From positions 310,001 to 374,000 of the forward strand of contig NZ_JACHZQ010000003.1 in NCBI RefSeq assembly GCF_014193655.1: 64,000 nt of DNA. Reading direction: 5' to 3'. Position numbers and translations under genes: made by a program. How positions within the stretch are numbered: position 1 is the stretch's first letter; every line of letters starts with the position of its first letter. Of this stretch, positions 42,770-51,856 are shown piece after piece. Under the pieces are notes generated by a model that was not told the origin of the DNA, did not search any database, and was given only the letters and a program-made list of their open reading frames with translations. Source of the DNA: Rhizobium sp. BK313 (GTDB taxonomy: Bacteria > Pseudomonadota > Alphaproteobacteria > Rhizobiales > Rhizobiaceae).

Positions 42770-43666
42770 CTATGCCGGCGGCGTCCCATGCGAGACTTCG
42801 GAAAACAGCCAGGCGCGGAAGGCAGCGATGGCAGGCCGTTCCAGCGCTGCCGGGGGATAGACCAGATGGTAGGCCAGTGCGCTGGCCAGCCCCATCGGGA
42901 AGGGCGCGACAATCGTGCCGTCAGCCAATTCCTTTTCCATGAAAGAGCGGCGCATCAGTGCGATGCCGAGTCCTGCCTTCATGGCATGATAGGCACCGGT
43001 GCCGTCGGTGAAGATCGGTCCGCGCGTGGCGTCGACCTCGGTTGCGCCCGCCGCCTCCAGCCAGAGCTGCCAGTCGCGACGATACACATCATGGATCAGG
43101 ATCAGGCCGGCCAGCGCGTCGGCTGCGGGTGACAGGCCAAGGGTGGCTGCGACCTCAGGCGTGCAGACCGGCACATATTCGTCGTCGAGCAGCCGCTCGC
43201 TCGCCAGCCCTTCATAGCCGCCGAGGCCATGGCGGATGGCGATGTCGATGCCATCGCGGTGGAAATCCATCATCCGGTGCGAGGCGCTGATCCGAAGATC
43301 GATCTCGGGATGCGCCTGTTCGAAATGCCTCAGCCGCGGCACCAGCCAGTGCGTGGCGAAGCCGGCTGTGCAGGTGACGGTCAACACCGTATCGCGCGTC
43401 CGCATCGTCAGCGCGGCCGTCGCCTCTCGTACCAGGCGGAAGGCAGTGCGCAGCGTCGCGAAATAATCCGCACCGTCAGTAGTCAATGCCAGGCCGCGTG
43501 CACGACGTTCGAAAAGCCGGACACCGAGTGCGGTTTCGAGGTCGCGCACCTGCAGGCTGACGGCGCCAGGGGTCACATGCAACTCCCTCGCGGCGAGCGT
43601 CATGCTCAGATGTCGCGCCGAAGCCTCGAAAGCGCGCAGCGCCGAAAGTGAAGGCAATTGATCCAT
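42770..43666 (-). CDS. LysR-family regulator (GcvA-like)
   Basis: 298 residues. Its N-terminus LPSLSALRAFEASARHLSMTLAA and the helix-turn-helix ELHVTPGAVSLQVRDLETALGVRLFERR are typical of the GcvA subgroup. The effector domain begins LTVTCTAGFATHWLVPRL. It lies back to back with the EamA exporter at 43825, which it probably regulates, with an AT-rich 158-base gap between them. Confidence 0.9.
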   Translation of the reverse strand: MDQLPSLSALRAFEASARHLSMTLAARELHVTPGAVSLQVRDLETALGVRLFERRARGLALTTDGADYFATLRTAFRLVREATAALTMRTRDTVLTVTCTAGFATHWLVPRLRHFEQAHPEIDLRISASHRMMDFHRDGIDIAIRHGLGGYEGLASERLLDDEYVPVCTPEVAATLGLSPAADALAGLILIHDVYRRDWQLWLEAAGATEVDATRGPIFTDGTGAYHAMKAGLGIALMRRSFMEKELADGTIVAPFPMGLASALAYHLVYPPAALERPAIAAFRAWLFSEVSHGTPPA

Positions 43667-43824
43667 GATGATTGAGTTAAACTAAACAATTGAACGAAAA
43701 AGACTCGTTTGCATGAGCCCCGTAATCGCGAGATTATTCCATCAATCTCGACTGTTGGCAAGAAAGTGCATTTTTACCACCATCGAGCACAACTCAATAA
43801 TCTGGAAGGCAGGAGGATATCACC

Positions 43825-44748
43825 ATGGCGCAGAAATCGATGGGTGCGGCGGAATGGAGCATGCTGCTGGGGTTGTCGGTCCTCTGGGGCGGCTCGTTTT
43901 TGTTCAACGGCATCTTGGTGCACGAACTGCCGCTCTTCACCATCGTCACCGCGCGTGTTGCATTGGCGGCGGTAGCGCTGCATGTCATCGTGCGGGTGAC
44001 CGGGCAAGCGATGCCGCGTGATCGTCAGGCCTGGGCCGCCTTCTTCGGCATGGGTTTCCTCAACAACGTCATCCCATTCCTGCTGATCGTCTGGGGCCAG
44101 ACGCATATCGCCAGCGGCCTGGCCTCCATTCTGAACGCGACGACACCGCTTTTCGCCGTCGTGGCGGCGCATTTCCTGACGACAGACGAGAAAATGACCG
44201 GCAATCGCCTGATCGGCGTTATCGTCGGCTTTGCCGGCGTTGCGCTGATGATAGGCCCGTCGGTGCTGAGCAGCCTCGGCTCGAACGTGCTGGCTCAGCT
44301 TGCCGTGCTGGGCGCCGCCTTCTCCTACTCGCTCGCCGGCATCTTCGGCCGCCGCTTCCGCCGCATGGGTCTTGCCCCCATCATTCCCGCGGCGGGGCAA
44401 GTGACTGCCTCGACCGTCCTGCTGCTGCCGGTTGCCCTTTTTGTCGACCACCCATGGACGCTCAGCATGCCTTCGACCGAGACCTGGACGGCACTGGCCG
44501 GCCTGGCGGTCCTCTCGACAGCGATCGCCTATGTCCTGTTCTTCCGTATCCTGGCAACGGCGGGCGCCACCAACCTGATGCTTGTGACCTTCCTCATCCC
44601 CGTCAGCGCCATCCTGCTTGGCGCGCTGATCCTCGGCGAACAATTGCAGCTGAAGCATTTCATCGGCATGGCGATGATCGCCGTTGGCCTTGCGGCGATC
44701 GATGGACGGCTATTCGCCTTCAGGAAGAGAAGTGTGGCGGCGGAGTAG
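43825..44748 (+). CDS. EamA-family (DMT) membrane transporter
   Basis: 307 residues with ten hydrophobic helices in two EamA repeats (WGGSFLFNGILVHELPLF in repeat 1; FLIPVSAILLGALILGE in repeat 2). The family exports amino acids and other metabolites. The AGGAGG ribosome site just before the ATG is strong. A short positively charged C-terminus (RKRS) follows the last helix. Substrate unknown. The divergent LysR gene probably controls it. Confidence 0.87.
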   Translation: MAQKSMGAAEWSMLLGLSVLWGGSFLFNGILVHELPLFTIVTARVALAAVALHVIVRVTGQAMPRDRQAWAAFFGMGFLNNVIPFLLIVWGQTHIASGLASILNATTPLFAVVAAHFLTTDEKMTGNRLIGVIVGFAGVALMIGPSVLSSLGSNVLAQLAVLGAAFSYSLAGIFGRRFRRMGLAPIIPAAGQVTASTVLLLPVALFVDHPWTLSMPSTETWTALAGLAVLSTAIAYVLFFRILATAGATNLMLVTFLIPVSAILLGALILGEQLQLKHFIGMAMIAVGLAAIDGRLFAFRKRSVAAE

Positions 44749-44765
44749 GATAGACGGTTGCCTTC

Positions 44766-45959
44766 TCAGCACGCCAGATCCGCAACCACGGAATCGAGGA
44801 TCAGCATGCCCGCCGGCGTGCAGCGCAAGCGGGAATTGCCGAGGCGCTCGATGAAGCCATGCTCCAACAGGAGTTGCTCGCGCTTCGGATCGGGCTCCCT
44901 GCCGGAGAGCTGTTGCCAGCGCACGAGATCGATACCCTCTTTCAGGCGCAGGCCCATTAGCAGCAACTCGTCAGCCTGCTCGTCGAAGCCGAGCATCTCC
45001 TGTTCGATCATACCGTGGCCGTCGCGCTCGACCAGCTCCAGCCAGCTTTCCGGCTTCCGCTCGGTGGACGTCGCCAATTTCTTGGGTCCGTGCGTCAGCC
45101 GGCCGTGGGCGCCCGGGCCGATGCCGGCATAGTCGCCATAGCGCCAATAGGTGAGATTGTGACGGCTCTCCGCGCCCGGGCGGGCATGATTGGAGACCTC
45201 GTAGGCCGGCATGCCCTCGCGTTCGGTGATCTCCTGTGTGGCCTCATAGAGCAGCGCGGACTGGTCGCCGTCCGGTACGATCAGCTTGCCCGCCTTGTGC
45301 AGGCCGAAAAAGGGCGTGCCTTCCTCGATGGTGAGCTGATAGAGCGACAAATGGTCGACGGCATAGGAGATCGCCTCCTTCAGCTCTCGCTCCCATTCCT
45401 CGACGGTCTGGTTCGGGCGGGCATAGATCAAGTCGAAGGACATGCGCGGAAAGATCTCGCGCGCCAGCTTGATCGCCTTCAACGCATCGGCGACATCATG
45501 CAGACGACCCAGGAATTTGAGATCGCGGTCATTCAGCGCCTGGACGCCCATCGACACACGGTTGACGCCGGCGGCGCGATAGCCGCGGAAACGCTCGGCT
45601 TCGACGCTGGAAGGGTTGGCCTCCATGGTAATCTCGATTCCGCCAGGCACATGCCAATACCTGGAAATGCCGTCGAGAACCGCGCCGACCGTCTCCGGCT
45701 TCATCAGCGAAGGCGTGCCGCCGCCGAGGAAGATGCTGGTCACCGTCTTCGGACCGCTGATCGCCCGCATCGATGCCATTTCCTTGAGGAAGGCAGCGAC
45801 AAAACGCTCCTGGTCGACCGGCTGGTGGCGGACATGGCTGTTGAAATCGCAATAGGGACATTTGGCCGCGCAGAAGGGCCAATGCACATAGACGCCGAAA
45901 CCAGGCTCACCGGTATCGGGCAGCAATTGCGCCTCACGCGTCATCTCTTGCGAATCCAT
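44766..45959 (-). CDS. hemW: Radical SAM haem chaperone HemW
   Basis: 397 residues from the ATG ending at 45959. The radical SAM cluster is CAAKCPYCDF (CxxxCxxC), followed by GGGTPSL and ITMEANP. The C-terminal HemW domain contains GIGPGAHGRL. HemW inserts haem into respiratory enzymes and was formerly annotated as oxygen-independent coproporphyrinogen oxidase; the missing extra catalytic residues of HemN cannot be checked in full here. It follows rdgB by 19 bases in an rph-VOC-rdgB-hemW operon. Confidence 0.94.
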   Translation of the reverse strand: MDSQEMTREAQLLPDTGEPGFGVYVHWPFCAAKCPYCDFNSHVRHQPVDQERFVAAFLKEMASMRAISGPKTVTSIFLGGGTPSLMKPETVGAVLDGISRYWHVPGGIEITMEANPSSVEAERFRGYRAAGVNRVSMGVQALNDRDLKFLGRLHDVADALKAIKLAREIFPRMSFDLIYARPNQTVEEWERELKEAISYAVDHLSLYQLTIEEGTPFFGLHKAGKLIVPDGDQSALLYEATQEITEREGMPAYEVSNHARPGAESRHNLTYWRYGDYAGIGPGAHGRLTHGPKKLATSTERKPESWLELVERDGHGMIEQEMLGFDEQADELLLMGLRLKEGIDLVRWQQLSGREPDPKREQLLLEHGFIERLGNSRLRCTPAGMLILDSVVADLAC

Positions 45960-45978
45960 GATGTCCACGGGTTTGAGC

Positions 45979-46623
45979 CTACGCCTCCAGGCAGGTTTCG
46001 ACAAAGATCTTGAAGGCACGGGCCCGGTGCGACAGTGCCTGCGGTTCGCCAGGCTTCCAACCATGCTTCTGCGCGGCGCTCATCTCGCCAAAGGTCACGT
46101 CGTAACCCTTTGGCTGAAACACCGGATCGTAGCCGAAGCCCTGCGTGCCGCGCGGCGGCCAGACGACAGTGCCCTCGACTTCGCCGCGGAAAAGCTCGGT
46201 GTGCCCGTCCGGCCAGGCGAGGCAAAGCACACTGATGAAGCGAGCCGTGCGGCTCTCCGGCGACGTGGCGCCTGCGGTTTCCAGCGCGGTCTCGACCTTT
46301 TGCATCGCCATGGCGAAATCGCGGGTGCCATCCGGTCTTTCCGCCCAGTTGGCGGTATAGACGCCGGGATCGCCGCCAAGGGCATCGACCACCAGACCGG
46401 AGTCATCGGACAATGCCGGCAGGCCGGAGGCATGGGCCGAGGCCAACGCCTTGATCGTCGCGTTTTCCTCGAACGTCGTACCGGTCTCATCCGGCTCGAT
46501 GAAATTGAGATCGGCGGCAGACTTGGCGGTAAAGCCGAACGGCCCGATCAGGTCCTGGATTTCACGGATCTTGCCGGCATTATGGCTGGCGACGACGATA
46601 GTCTTGGTATCGAGCTTGCGCAT
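45979..46623 (-). CDS. rdgB: XTP/dITP diphosphatase (RdgB/HAM1)
   Basis: 214 residues from the ATG ending at 46623. An upstream in-frame ATG adds 61 residues inside the previous gene and is rejected. Signatures: ASHNAGKIREI (P-loop-like), EENATIKA, LSDDSGLVVDAL and GFGYDPVF. It hydrolyses non-canonical purine nucleoside triphosphates such as ITP and XTP. It is co-oriented with rph and hemW, the order common in Rhizobiales apart from the inserted VOC gene. Confidence 0.96.
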   Translation of the reverse strand: MRKLDTKTIVVASHNAGKIREIQDLIGPFGFTAKSAADLNFIEPDETGTTFEENATIKALASAHASGLPALSDDSGLVVDALGGDPGVYTANWAERPDGTRDFAMAMQKVETALETAGATSPESRTARFISVLCLAWPDGHTELFRGEVEGTVVWPPRGTQGFGYDPVFQPKGYDVTFGEMSAAQKHGWKPGEPQALSHRARAFKIFVETCLEA

Positions 46624-46634
46624 ATCCTGTCCTG

Positions 46635-47048
46635 TCAGATGCCCCAGATCCGGGGTTCGGCGCATTCCAGGCTGTTGCCGGCCGGATCGCGGAAATAGAT
46701 CGAGCGGCCGCCGTTCGGCCATTGAAAATCGGCCTCGATGGCGACCTCGGCAGCTCTCAGCTTTTCCGCCATCGCTTCGATATCGTTGCCGCTGACCCGA
46801 AAGCATACGTGCCCGTTGCCTTTCGTGCCATGAGGCGGCACCGGCAAGGAACTCGATTCCGGCGGCTTCAAAGTCTCATGGCTGTTGAAGATCAACAGTA
46901 CGCCCGGCCCGCAGCGATAGAAGACATGGCGGTTACCGGCCCGCGTGATCTTCTGCAGTCCGAGAATGCCGCCATAGAAGGCTTCGGCCGCATCGAGGTC
47001 ATCGGCATAAAGCGCAGTTTCCAGAATGCCTTCCAGCAACGGATTCAT
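46635..47048 (-). CDS. VOC-family (glyoxalase-like) protein
   Basis: 137 residues from the ATG ending at 47048. Two VOC repeats: LETALYADDLDAAEAFYGGILGL in the first, and GNGHVCFRVSG with GRSIYFRDPAGNSLECAEP in the second. It has His in the VCF strand and Glu in the final strand as potential metal ligands. Lies between rph and rdgB with 11-19-base gaps, so it is clearly in the operon. Its substrate is unknown. Confidence 0.85.
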   Translation of the reverse strand: MNPLLEGILETALYADDLDAAEAFYGGILGLQKITRAGNRHVFYRCGPGVLLIFNSHETLKPPESSSLPVPPHGTKGNGHVCFRVSGNDIEAMAEKLRAAEVAIEADFQWPNGGRSIYFRDPAGNSLECAEPRIWGI

Positions 47049-47067
47049 CGGTTGACCGCCTCTCCGG

Positions 47068-47784
47068 TCAGGCAATCGCTTGCTTCTGCAGTTCCACCAG
47101 CTCGGCAATGCCGTTCTTGGCGAGGTGCATCAGTGTGGTGAATTCTTCTTCGCTGAAGGGTGTGCCTTCCGCCGTGCCTTGAATTTCGACGATGCCGCCG
47201 GTACCGGTCATGACGAAGTTGGCGTCTGTCTCGGCGGACGAGTCCTCGAGGTAGTCGAGGTCGATCACCGGCTGGCCGGCGAAGATGCCGCAGGAAATGG
47301 CGGCGATATGATCCTTCAGGACACGGTCCGTCTTGATCATGTTGCGGCTTTCCATCCACTTCAGGCAGTCGTAAAGCGCGATCCAGCCGCCGGTGATCGA
47401 GGCCGTGCGTGTGCCGCCGTCGGCCTGGATGACGTCGCAGTCGAGGGTAATCTGACGTTCGCCGAGCGCCTGCAGGTCGACGACTGCACGCAGCGACCGG
47501 CCGATGAGGCGTTGGATCTCCTGCGTGCGACCGCCCTGCTTGCCGGCGGCGGCTTCGCGCTTCATACGTTCGCCGGTGGCGCGCGGCAGCATTCCGTATT
47601 CGGCCGTGACCCAGCCCTTGCCGCTATTGCGCAGCCATGGCGGCGTCTTTTCTTCCAGGCTTGCCGTACAGAGCACATGTGTGTCGCCGAATTTGACCAG
47701 GCACGAGCCTTCCGCATGCTTGGAAAAATTGCGCTCGAACGACACCTTGCGCATCTGGTCGGTTTTTCTGCCTGAAGGCCGCAT
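47068..47784 (-). CDS. rph: Ribonuclease PH
   Basis: 238 residues, starting MRPSGRKTDQMRKVSFERNF, with the phosphorolytic motifs GDTHVLCTASLEEKTPPW and the conserved TGGWIALYDC and DLDYLEDSSAETDANFVMTG. It trims tRNA 3' ends using phosphate. It is first in the rph-VOC-rdgB-hemW operon and is divergent from hrcA. Confidence 0.96.
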   Translation of the reverse strand: MRPSGRKTDQMRKVSFERNFSKHAEGSCLVKFGDTHVLCTASLEEKTPPWLRNSGKGWVTAEYGMLPRATGERMKREAAAGKQGGRTQEIQRLIGRSLRAVVDLQALGERQITLDCDVIQADGGTRTASITGGWIALYDCLKWMESRNMIKTDRVLKDHIAAISCGIFAGQPVIDLDYLEDSSAETDANFVMTGTGGIVEIQGTAEGTPFSEEEFTTLMHLAKNGIAELVELQKQAIA

Positions 47785-47892
47785 TCTACTCTCCTGAACG
47801 GTTATCGACCGCTTCTACGATCCACCAGCGGCTTTTGCAAAGGAAAAGCAGGATGGAGGGCTTCGTTGTGGCAGCCTTGGCATTTTTCCCTT

Positions 47893-47920
47893 TTGCCATT
47901 GCTAACTGAATGATTATATT
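47893..47920 (+). promoter_or_regulatory. Candidate promoter of hrcA
   Basis: TTGCCA (47893-47898) and TATATT (47915-47920) are 16 bases apart. A start of transcription near 47927 rules out the in-frame TTG at 47921 as the translation start and supports the ATG at 47957. Confidence 0.45.
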
Positions 47921-47956
47921 TTGACTAAGGCTCAACAGAACGGGTTTGACAGCGAA

Positions 47957-49045
47957 ATGGGGTTCACGACATCGTCGGTTTCGGATGCCATTGCCGCGTT
48001 GGACGAACGCTCGAAGGAAATCTTCCGCCGTATCGTCGAAGGTTATCTTGAGAATGGCGAACCGCTCGGCTCGCGCAACCTCTCGCGCTTGTTGCCGATG
48101 TCCTTGTCGCCTGCCTCCGTGCGCAACGTCATGAGCGACCTGGAAGAGCTCGGCCTGATCTATTCGCCGCATATCAGCGCTGGCCGTTTGCCGACGCAGG
48201 TCGGTCTGCGTTTCTTCGTCGATGCCTTCATGCAGGTCGGCGATCTTTCGGCGGAAGACCGCGCCACCATCGACCGTCAGGTGCGCGGCAGCAATCGCGA
48301 TCAGCCGATGGAATCGGTCATGACCGAGGCGAGCAGGATGCTTTCGGGTATTTCGCGCGGTGCCGGACTGGTGATCACCTCCAAGAGCGATCCGGTATTG
48401 AAGCACGTCGAATTCATCCGCCTGGAGCCGACCAAGGCGCTCGCCGTGCTTGTCGGCGACCACGACCAGGTGGAAAACCGCATCATCGAATTGCCGGCCG
48501 GCGTTACGTCCTCGCAGCTCACGGAAGCGGCGAATTTCCTCAACGCTCACATGACCGGCCAGACCCTGCCGGAGCTGCGTCGTCAGTTGCAGACGTTGAA
48601 GGAGAGTGTGCGCCAGGAACTCGATACGCTGTCACGCGAGCTCGTCGAACGCGGGATCGCTGTCTGGTCGGGCGATGGCGATGACAGCAAGCCGACGCAA
48701 CTCATCGTGCGCGGCCGCGCCAATCTGCTGGCAGAAGTGGGCGGTGCTGAGGATCTGGACCGGCTACGCCTGTTGTTCGACGATCTGGAAAAGAAGGACA
48801 GCCTGATCGAGATCCTGAACCTGGCCGAAAGCGGGCCGGGCGTACGTATCTTCATTGGCTCGGAGAACAAGCTCTTTTCCCTCTCCGGCTCCTCGCTGAT
48901 CGTTGCGCCCTATCGTGATGACGATGACCGTATCATCGGCGCCGTCGGTGTCATTGGCCCGACGCGGCTGAATTACGCCCGTATCGTGCCAATGGTGGAC
49001 TATACCGCCCAACTCATTTCCAGATTGTCGCGGACGGGGATTTGA
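47957..49045 (+). CDS. hrcA: Heat-inducible transcription repressor HrcA
   Basis: 362 residues from the ATG at 47957, beginning MGFTTSSVSDAIAALDERS as in relatives I remember. The N-terminal winged helix (VEGYLENGEPLGSRNLSR) is followed by the GAF-like and dimerisation regions (HISAGRLPTQVGLRFFVD, IFIGSENKLFS). It represses groESL through CIRCE elements; no CIRCE is present in this window. grpE usually follows; here a GFA gene in opposite orientation intervenes. Confidence 0.94.
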   Translation: MGFTTSSVSDAIAALDERSKEIFRRIVEGYLENGEPLGSRNLSRLLPMSLSPASVRNVMSDLEELGLIYSPHISAGRLPTQVGLRFFVDAFMQVGDLSAEDRATIDRQVRGSNRDQPMESVMTEASRMLSGISRGAGLVITSKSDPVLKHVEFIRLEPTKALAVLVGDHDQVENRIIELPAGVTSSQLTEAANFLNAHMTGQTLPELRRQLQTLKESVRQELDTLSRELVERGIAVWSGDGDDSKPTQLIVRGRANLLAEVGGAEDLDRLRLLFDDLEKKDSLIEILNLAESGPGVRIFIGSENKLFSLSGSSLIVAPYRDDDDRIIGAVGVIGPTRLNYARIVPMVDYTAQLISRLSRTGI

Positions 49046-49060
49046 CGAAAAGCGGCCGGA

Positions 49061-49099
49061 GCGCCGTGCGTCCGTTTAAACGCATGAAGATTGCCCTAG
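49061..49099. repeat. Degenerate RIME-type palindromic repeat
   Basis: This 39-base segment begins GCGCCGTGCG and matches 31 of 39 positions of 57995-58033. It lies directly after hrcA and overlaps the end of the GFA gene at 49096. Confidence 0.5.
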
Positions 49100-49530
49100 T
49101 CTGGAAGCAGGATACCCGATCCACCCATCTCCGCCGGCATGTCTTTTTGTTTTGGCAGGCCGTCCGTCATGTGCAGCACGGTGTTCTCGTAGTTGACATG
49201 AAGCATCGGCCGAAAGTCGAGGGTGGGAATAATGGCGGCGTAAACGTCGGTCACGCCCCATAAGGGATGCTCGGTCAACAGATGGCCGCCGCAAATCTCG
49301 CACCATTTGCGCACGCTCGTTTCGCTTCTCTGATAGCTGCGGATGTGATCGGCGCCTTTGGTGACACGGACGGCTTCCGGCGGCCAGAGCGAGAAGGCGT
49401 TGACCGGCCCCGCCGACCATTCCCGACAGGAGTCGCAATGGCAGTAACCCATCGCCGCCGGTTCGCCACTGACCGCGATCTCCACCGCGCCACAGAAACA
49501 TTTGCCCGAATGGGACTCGTTGCTGGACAT
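49096..49530 (-). CDS. GFA-family zinc protein
   Basis: 144 residues with the GFA cysteine set: KCFCG (residues ~10-14), CHCDSC (~30-35) and CEICGG (~77-82). It shares the fold with the protein at 25616 but is clearly distinct in sequence. Function unknown. It sits on the minus strand between hrcA and grpE, splitting a pair that is often adjacent. A degenerate repeat borders its 3' end. Confidence 0.85.
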   Translation of the reverse strand: MSSNESHSGKCFCGAVEIAVSGEPAAMGYCHCDSCREWSAGPVNAFSLWPPEAVRVTKGADHIRSYQRSETSVRKWCEICGGHLLTEHPLWGVTDVYAAIIPTLDFRPMLHVNYENTVLHMTDGLPKQKDMPAEMGGSGILLPD

Positions 49531-49683
49531 GGATCATACCTCACGGATGTTGAAACGGCGTCGACTATACCGGGAAAGGCTTTTGGATAGTAGAAGCCCC
49601 AACGGGGGAGGCGCTCTCACCCGATTGGTATTCGTGCAAATGCGACCGGATTGCCGGGAATTGCCTGTTCTTCGCGAGAAAGC

Positions 49684-49712
49684 CTTGATTTTTTCCGGCC
49701 AAACCTCGATAT
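49684..49712 (+). promoter_or_regulatory. Candidate heat-shock (RpoH-like) promoter of grpE
   Basis: CTTGAT (49684-49689) and CGATAT (49707-49712), 17 bases apart, resemble the alphaproteobacterial RpoH pattern CTTG...CCATAT. It lies 39 bases before the start of grpE. A housekeeping promoter is the alternative. Confidence 0.4.
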
Positions 49713-49751
49713 CGGGCACATTCAAAAAGACAAAGCAATTCGGAGACCGTC

Positions 49752-50393
49752 ATGACCGACGAAACAACGAAAACCGGACCTGACGCCACGGCGACTGACA
49801 ATCCCGCGGGCTTTGCGCAAGAGGATGCTGAAACCGTGGATACTGCCCAGCCCTCTCAGCCGGATCCGGTCGAGCTGCTTAAGGCCGAAAATAGCGATCT
49901 GCGCGACCGCTATCTGCGCCTTGCCGCCGAGATGGATAATTTGCGCCGCCGCACCGAGCGGGACGTCAAGGATGCCAAGTCCTATTCCGTCGCCAGCTTC
50001 GCCCGCGACATGCTCGCCGTGTCGGACAATCTGCGCCGCACGCTGGAGGCCATTCCGGCCGAAGCCCGCGCGGAGGCCGATGCTGGCCTGAAGACGCTGA
50101 TCGAAGGCGTGGAGATGACAGAGCGTTCCATGCTGTCGGCACTGGAGCGCCATGGTGTCCGTCAGATCGAGCCTATCGGCCAGAAGTTCGATCCCAATTT
50201 CCACCAGGCGATGTTCGAGGTGCCGAATACCGAAGTGCCGAACAATACGGTCGTGCAGGTGGTGCAGGCCGGCTTCGTCATCGGCGAGCGCGTTCTGCGC
50301 CCGGCCATGGTCGGCGTAGCCAAGGGCGGCCCCAAGGTTGCCGAGATTTCCGAACCGGGCGCCAATAGCCCATTCGACGAAAAAGACGCCTGA
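49752..50393 (+). CDS. grpE: GrpE nucleotide exchange factor
   Basis: 213 residues. An acidic, disordered N-terminus (~1-40) precedes a long coiled coil (LLKAENSDLRDRYLRLAAEMDNLRRR) and the C-terminal beta-wing with the family signature (FDPNFHQAMFEVPN ... GFVIGERVLRPAMVGVAK). It speeds ADP release from DnaK. A GGAGA ribosome site precedes the ATG. Confidence 0.97.
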   Translation: MTDETTKTGPDATATDNPAGFAQEDAETVDTAQPSQPDPVELLKAENSDLRDRYLRLAAEMDNLRRRTERDVKDAKSYSVASFARDMLAVSDNLRRTLEAIPAEARAEADAGLKTLIEGVEMTERSMLSALERHGVRQIEPIGQKFDPNFHQAMFEVPNTEVPNNTVVQVVQAGFVIGERVLRPAMVGVAKGGPKVAEISEPGANSPFDEKDA

Positions 50394-50410
50394 ACCTCAA
50401 GTCGTGCATA

Positions 50411-50454
50411 AAAACAAGAGCCGGATGACCCTTCGTCATTCGGCTCTTGTTTTA
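50411..50454. terminator. Strong bidirectional terminator between grpE and ptsN
   Basis: A 19-bp stem (50411-50429 with 50435-50453, one G-T pair, loop CCTTC) has A-rich and T-rich flanks, so it can stop grpE on the plus strand and ptsN on the minus strand. Confidence 0.85.
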
Positions 50455-50480
50455 TCAGCGTTTAAGTCCGGGTCGATCCC

Positions 50481-50945
50481 TCAGGCAGCGTTGGACGCCT
50501 GCTCTTCATTGAGGAAAGCATAGATCGCGGAGGCGGATTCCGTGGCGCGCAGCTTGGCGACGAGATCCTGGTCGCGTAGCACGCGGGCAATCCGCGACAG
50601 CGCCTTCAGATGGTCTGCGCCAGCGCCCTCGGGGGCAAGCAGCAGGAAGACGAGGTCGACGGGCTGGTCGTCCAGCGCCTCAAAATCAACGGGCACTTCC
50701 AGGCGCGCAAAAATACCGATGATGGATTTGATGCTGGTGAGCTTACCGTGCGGAATGGCGATGCCGTTGCCGACGCCGGTGGAGCCCAGGCGTTCGCGCT
50801 GCAGCACGACGTCGAAAACCTCGCGCTCGGGCAGTCCGGTCAATTTGGAGGCCTTGGCTGCCAGCTCCTGAAGCAGTTGTTTTTTGGAATTTGCCCTCAA
50901 GGCGGGGATGATCGCATCTTGGTGCAGCAAATCTGCCAATGCCAT
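50481..50945 (-). CDS. ptsN: PTS IIA-like nitrogen regulatory protein (EIIA-Ntr)
   Basis: 154 residues. His66 in GIAIPHGKL is the phosphorylation site; the surrounding STGVGNGIAIPHG is the family signature. It receives phosphate from NPr in the nitrogen PTS and signals to potassium and nitrogen metabolism. It follows hpf by 86 bases on the same strand in the usual rpoN-hpf-ptsN order. Confidence 0.96.
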   Translation of the reverse strand: MALADLLHQDAIIPALRANSKKQLLQELAAKASKLTGLPEREVFDVVLQRERLGSTGVGNGIAIPHGKLTSIKSIIGIFARLEVPVDFEALDDQPVDLVFLLLAPEGAGADHLKALSRIARVLRDQDLVAKLRATESASAIYAFLNEEQASNAA

Positions 50946-51031
50946 TCTCTTTATCCTTCGTGTCGCCGAGATCCGATGACGGAGGAGCGGCGGCCAGCTG
51001 ATTGTATAGGGCCGCCGCTCATCTTCTTTTC

Positions 51032-51607
51032 TCAGCTTTTGATATTGGCTGCGTCGATCCAGCCAATGTTGCCGTCCTGACGACGGTAAACGATGTTCAA
51101 ATGTTCTTTGCCGGGGCTGCGGAAAAGCAGCAGCGGCTCATCGGTCATGTCGAGCGCCATCACCGCGGTAGCGACCGACATGGTCTTTAGCTGTTTCGTG
51201 CTCTCAGCGACGATCGCCGGCGCGAAATCGGCAGGGACTTCGTCGTCGTCGTCCGGTACGCCGTCCATGACGGTATATGCGACTTCGGCGAGGCCGTTTG
51301 TGTGGTTGCCGGCCTGGTGATCCTTCAGTTTGCGTTTATAGCGGCGCAGCCGCTTTTCGATACGCTCGGATGCCGCATCGAAAGCCAACTGCGGATCCAT
51401 CGCCTCCCCGGCGGCATGCAGGACGACGCCGCTATCGAGATGAACTTTGCAATCGGCTGCGAAGCGGGAGCTGGATTTCTGCACCGTCACCTGGCCCGAA
51501 TACCCCCCGTCGAAGTATTTCGTCACGGCCATACCGATCTGGTCTTCAATACGTTGGCGGAAGGAGTCACCAATTTCCATATGTTTACCGGAGACACGCA
51601 CACTCAT
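51032..51607 (-). CDS. hpf: Ribosome hibernation-promoting factor, long form
   Basis: 191 residues. The N-terminal S30AE domain (~1-100) has RVSGKHMEIGDSFRQRIEDQI. The C-terminal dimerisation domain (~130-188) has VIVA-type strand ending GNIGWIDA, as in long HPF proteins that form 100S dimers. It is located between rpoN and ptsN, the typical order. Confidence 0.95.
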   Translation of the reverse strand: MSVRVSGKHMEIGDSFRQRIEDQIGMAVTKYFDGGYSGQVTVQKSSSRFAADCKVHLDSGVVLHAAGEAMDPQLAFDAASERIEKRLRRYKRKLKDHQAGNHTNGLAEVAYTVMDGVPDDDDEVPADFAPAIVAESTKQLKTMSVATAVMALDMTDEPLLLFRSPGKEHLNIVYRRQDGNIGWIDAANIKS

Positions 51608-51856
51608 GGAGTTTCCCTTCTTGTCGTGATTATTGCGCGTACCAGTTTACGCCAAGCCTCAAGCTCATCCAAGCACTTCAGGCGGTCAAAGACAAATTGC
51701 GTTTATCTGGCGCCCTGGGGATGATGGGGATAAGTTCATGGCAGTGATGTCCTGCACTGATTGCGGCGGGCTTCTAGCCCCACCACACCAGAAAGTCAAC
51801 CATATCTTAACGATCTGTTAGAGGATTTGCAGGCTGGGGTTGAGGCTGAGCAATTG

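Noticed and set aside
47921..47956. TTG start for hrcA
   Set aside because: It coincides with the end of the -10 element; the ATG at 47957 gives the N-terminus usual for HrcA.
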